A DNA stretch of 9,884 nucleotides from Bacteroidota bacterium (lineage in GTDB: Bacteria; Bacteroidota; Bacteroidia; B-17B0; Aurantibacillaceae): the NCBI GenBank assembly GCA_947474485.1, contig CANJJP010000033.1, positions 1 through 9,884 of the forward strand, written 5' to 3'. The notes under the pieces are model-generated. The model searched no databases. It was given only the letters and a program-made list of their open reading frames with translations, and had not been told where the DNA came from. The position numbers and the translations under genes are program-made. Positions 7,937-9,884 of this stretch are shown here, in pieces (position 1 is the stretch's first letter; each line of letters begins with the position of its first letter).

Positions 7937-7937
7937 G

Positions 7938-8975
7938 ATGTCGAAACAAAAGCTGTATTGGATTTGCCAAGTATCTGGGTGGTTTCTATATGTAGTGCTG
8001 AACTTACTTTTCTTCGTATTACAAACACCTCTTTCTTTCCCCGATTTCCTCATTTATCTATCGTGGATACCTTCGGGTATAATTATTACACATGTATTCA
8101 GAACAATTGTAATAAAAGTAAAGCTTATGCAAGTAAAATTGTATCTGCAAATTCCAATTGTAATCATTGGCTCGTTTATTAACGCTGGTCTTTTTTATTT
8201 TGGTCAGTACTTTTTAGAAAAAGCAGTACATGATAGCTCAACTGAATTAGTATTTATAGAAGTAATTGCAAATATTATAAATTATGCATTTGTGTTTTTC
8301 TTTTGGAGTTTATCATATTTCTCTTACCATTTTTTATTAAAGTTTACCCAAGCCGAAATGAATAGCTTACGAATGCAAGCAACTATGAAAGAAACAGAGT
8401 TGAACAAAATTAAATCTCAATTAAATCCTCATTTTATGTTCAACTCAATGAATAGTATTAGAGCGTTAATAGATGAAGATCCAAGCAAGGCAAAAGAAGC
8501 TGTCACTCAATTATCTAATATTTTAAGAAATACATTGATGATGGAAAAAAATAAGTTAATTCCATTTGAAGATGAAATGAAAATTGTGAATGATTATTTA
8601 AACTTGGAAAAAATAAGATTCGAAGAGCGCTTAGCTTTTAAGATTGAATCAACGCCAGAAAGTGCTTCCTTTGTTGTTCCCCCATTATTATTGCAAACTC
8701 TGGTAGAAAATGGGATCAAGCATGGCATTTCAAAATTAACAAGAGGCGGGGAAATAGACATTCGTTCTTCAGTTAAAAATGATATTTTAACCATTAACAT
8801 AAGAAACACTGGGGTTTATAATAAAAACAAAACTTCTGATTCTGGATTCGGTTTAAAGAATTCATTAGAACGATTGAATTATTTGTTTGGTGAAAAAGGA
8901 ACAGTAACAATAGAAAATGAAGACGAAATGGTTTTAACAAAGATTAATATCCCTCGTTCAAAAGAAATTAGGTAA
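7938..8975 (+). CDS. LytS/YehU-type sensor histidine kinase
   Basis: Membrane sensor kinase that would phosphorylate the LytTR regulator encoded next. The N-terminal third has about four hydrophobic membrane segments (roughly 8-30, 36-60, 68-92 and 104-134) with only short loops. There is thus no large periplasmic sensor domain, and sensing probably occurs within the membrane. A helical linker (about 137-160) leads to the His_kinase block KSQLNPHFMFNSMNSIRAL with H165 as the phosphorylated histidine; the family usually has NPHFLFN, and here M replaces L. The HATPase region has the N-box LVENGIKHG (N258) and the glycine box GFGLKN (303-308) followed by LERLNYLFG. At 345 residues it is normal for the Bacteroidota form. 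It starts 1 bp after the peptidase stop and ends 23 bp before the regulator, with no promoter-like sequence in either gap. Confidence 0.93.
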   Translation: MSKQKLYWICQVSGWFLYVVLNLLFFVLQTPLSFPDFLIYLSWIPSGIIITHVFRTIVIKVKLMQVKLYLQIPIVIIGSFINAGLFYFGQYFLEKAVHDSSTELVFIEVIANIINYAFVFFFWSLSYFSYHFLLKFTQAEMNSLRMQATMKETELNKIKSQLNPHFMFNSMNSIRALIDEDPSKAKEAVTQLSNILRNTLMMEKNKLIPFEDEMKIVNDYLNLEKIRFEERLAFKIESTPESASFVVPPLLLQTLVENGIKHGISKLTRGGEIDIRSSVKNDILTINIRNTGVYNKNKTSDSGFGLKNSLERLNYLFGEKGTVTIENEDEMVLTKINIPRSKEIR

Positions 8976-8998
8976 TTTGTAAAATAACAAAACTCATT

Positions 8999-9715
8999 AT
9001 GAAGGCATTAATTATTGATGATGAAAGATTAGCAAGACAAGAATTAAAAAATTTACTTGCCGAGCATAAGGAAATAGAAATTATTGGAGAATGCACTAAC
9101 GCAGAAGAGGCCAAGGAAAAAATTAATTTATTAAAACCTGATGTTTTATTCCTTGATATTCAAATGCCAGGAAAAACTGGACTGGAATTAATTGAAGAAA
9201 TTTCAGGATTACCTGAAGTAGTTTTTGTTACTGCCTATGATGAATTTGCTCTTAGAGCATTTGAAGTAAACGCTTTAGATTACCTTTTAAAACCCGTTTC
9301 TAAAGAACGTTTAAGTGAAACAATAAAGAAATTACTTGCCAAAGAAGATAAAGATCTAAAGAAAGAAAACACGACTCCCTTTCAAGATGAAGATCAAGTA
9401 TTTGTAAAAGACGGTGAAAAATGTTGGTTTGTGAAACTATCAAACATACGTCTTTTTGAAAGCGAAGGAAATTATGTACGTGTTTATTTTGATGGGAATC
9501 GTCCATTAATTCTAAGAAGTTTAAATAATCTTGATTTACGTTTAAATCCTAAAACTTTTTTTAGAGCAAGTCGCAAGCATATCATCAACCTTAAATGGGT
9601 TGAAACCATTGAAACCTGGTTTAACGGTGGCTTAATGGTAAAACTAAAAGGTGGTGAACAAATTGAAATCAGTAGAAGGCAAGCTGTTAAACTAAAAGAT
9701 GTTATGAGCCTTTAA
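8999..9715 (+). CDS. LytTR-family response regulator
   Basis: DNA-binding partner of the upstream kinase. The receiver domain (1-115) has the acidic pair D7/D8, the phosphoacceptor D53 in LFLDIQMPG, T78 in FVTAYDEFALRAF and K98 in LLKPVS. A charged linker (about 115-130, KEDKDLKKEN) precedes the LytTR domain (about 132-235). That domain contains the family signatures IRLFESEGNYVRVYF, LNNLDLRL, FFRASRKHIINL and GGLMVKLKGGEQIEISRRQ. LytTR proteins bind paired direct repeats in promoters and usually activate them. Targets cannot be deduced here; the regulator may act on its own operon or on envelope genes. At 238 residues it is the standard length and the domains are intact. It is the last gene of the operon, and a 40-bp tandem repeat begins at the base after its stop codon. 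Confidence 0.95.
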   Translation: MKALIIDDERLARQELKNLLAEHKEIEIIGECTNAEEAKEKINLLKPDVLFLDIQMPGKTGLELIEEISGLPEVVFVTAYDEFALRAFEVNALDYLLKPVSKERLSETIKKLLAKEDKDLKKENTTPFQDEDQVFVKDGEKCWFVKLSNIRLFESEGNYVRVYFDGNRPLILRSLNNLDLRLNPKTFFRASRKHIINLKWVETIETWFNGGLMVKLKGGEQIEISRRQAVKLKDVMSL

Positions 9716-9822
9716 GCTTCGTAAAGCTCAGCCTGACTTTATTGAAAAATGTAAAGCTTAGTTTAACTCAGTCTGACTTTATTGAGAAATTTACGGCTTC
9801 GTTAAACTCAGCTGAATGTAAA
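9716..9822. repeat. 40-bp tandem repeat, 2 full copies plus one shortened copy
   Basis: Copies lie at 9716-9755, 9756-9795 and 9796-9822. The first two match at 31 of 40 positions without gaps, with the shared cores CTCAG and CTGACTTTATTGA. The third copy keeps positions 1-16 (GCTTCGTTAAACTCAG), then CTGA and ATGTAAA. Compared with the first copy, it lacks 13 internal bases. Copy 1 could fold TAAAG (9722-9726) on CTTTA (9737-9741), but copy 2 does not preserve that pairing. No coding frame explains it. The remaining bases to 9884 show no clear element. Confidence 0.8.
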
Positions 9823-9884
9823 AAATTGAATAAGGAATATTTACTCCACATTCTCGTTTATTAAACTATAAAATTGAAATCGTT

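Noticed and set aside
7958..8182. Plus-strand 74-codon frame overlapping the start of the kinase
   Set aside because: It is an out-of-frame reading of the membrane-segment region of the histidine kinase, whose own frame begins at 7938 and has all family motifs.
9716..9884. CRISPR array or LytTR operator array in the terminal repeats
   Set aside because: The copies are directly adjacent without spacers, so this is not CRISPR. LytTR sites are short direct repeats about two helical turns apart, whereas this unit is 40 bp and lies downstream of the genes, not in a promoter.

Overview
The window looks like a chromosomal stretch from an AT-rich member of the Bacteroidota, perhaps Flavobacteriales-like, although the order is inferred. 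The evidence is the gene families and their style. There is a Bacteroidota-type LptD ending in a PRQRSWFDN-like tail, next to an N-acetylmuramoyl-L-alanine amidase with a SPOR-type C-terminus. There is a MauG/CcpA-type di-haem peroxidase lipoprotein, an M61-PDZ peptidase and a LytS/LytTR pair. Shine-Dalgarno sequences are scarce, and TAnnTTTG boxes of the Bacteroidota sigma type sit in front of several genes. All genes are intact except the one cut by the left edge. No RNA genes, CRISPR arrays, phage genes or insertion sequences were seen.

Left part (1-4936) is cell-envelope construction. A glycosyltransferase is truncated by the window edge (minus, 1-449). Upstream of it and co-directional is lptD (minus, 589-3117). 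Divergent from lptD, with only 28 bp between the proposed starts, is a secreted zinc amidase (plus, 3146-4936). It carries TPR-like repeats and a peptidoglycan-binding SPOR-like end. Outer-membrane LPS assembly and peptidoglycan cleavage are therefore controlled from one very compact divergent region.

Middle (4937-6076): a di-haem cytochrome c peroxidase lipoprotein on the minus strand meets the amidase tail to tail with no base between the stop codons. A 174-bp divergent spacer then separates it from the right-hand operon. Each side of the spacer has an exact TAnnTTTG box.

Right part (6077-9715) is a tight plus-strand operon: exported M61 peptidase with PDZ domain, then after 1 bp a LytS-type membrane histidine kinase, then after 23 bp a LytTR response regulator. 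The arrangement suggests that proteolysis in the periplasm or at the surface is linked to a two-component signal; this is inference. The window ends with a 40-bp tandem repeat (two full copies and one shortened copy) that starts directly after the regulator's stop codon.

No clearly new system is visible. The most unusual items are the 40-bp repeats, the protease/two-component operon, the crowded lptD/amidase start region with an uncertain lptD start, and a possibly leaderless peroxidase transcript.
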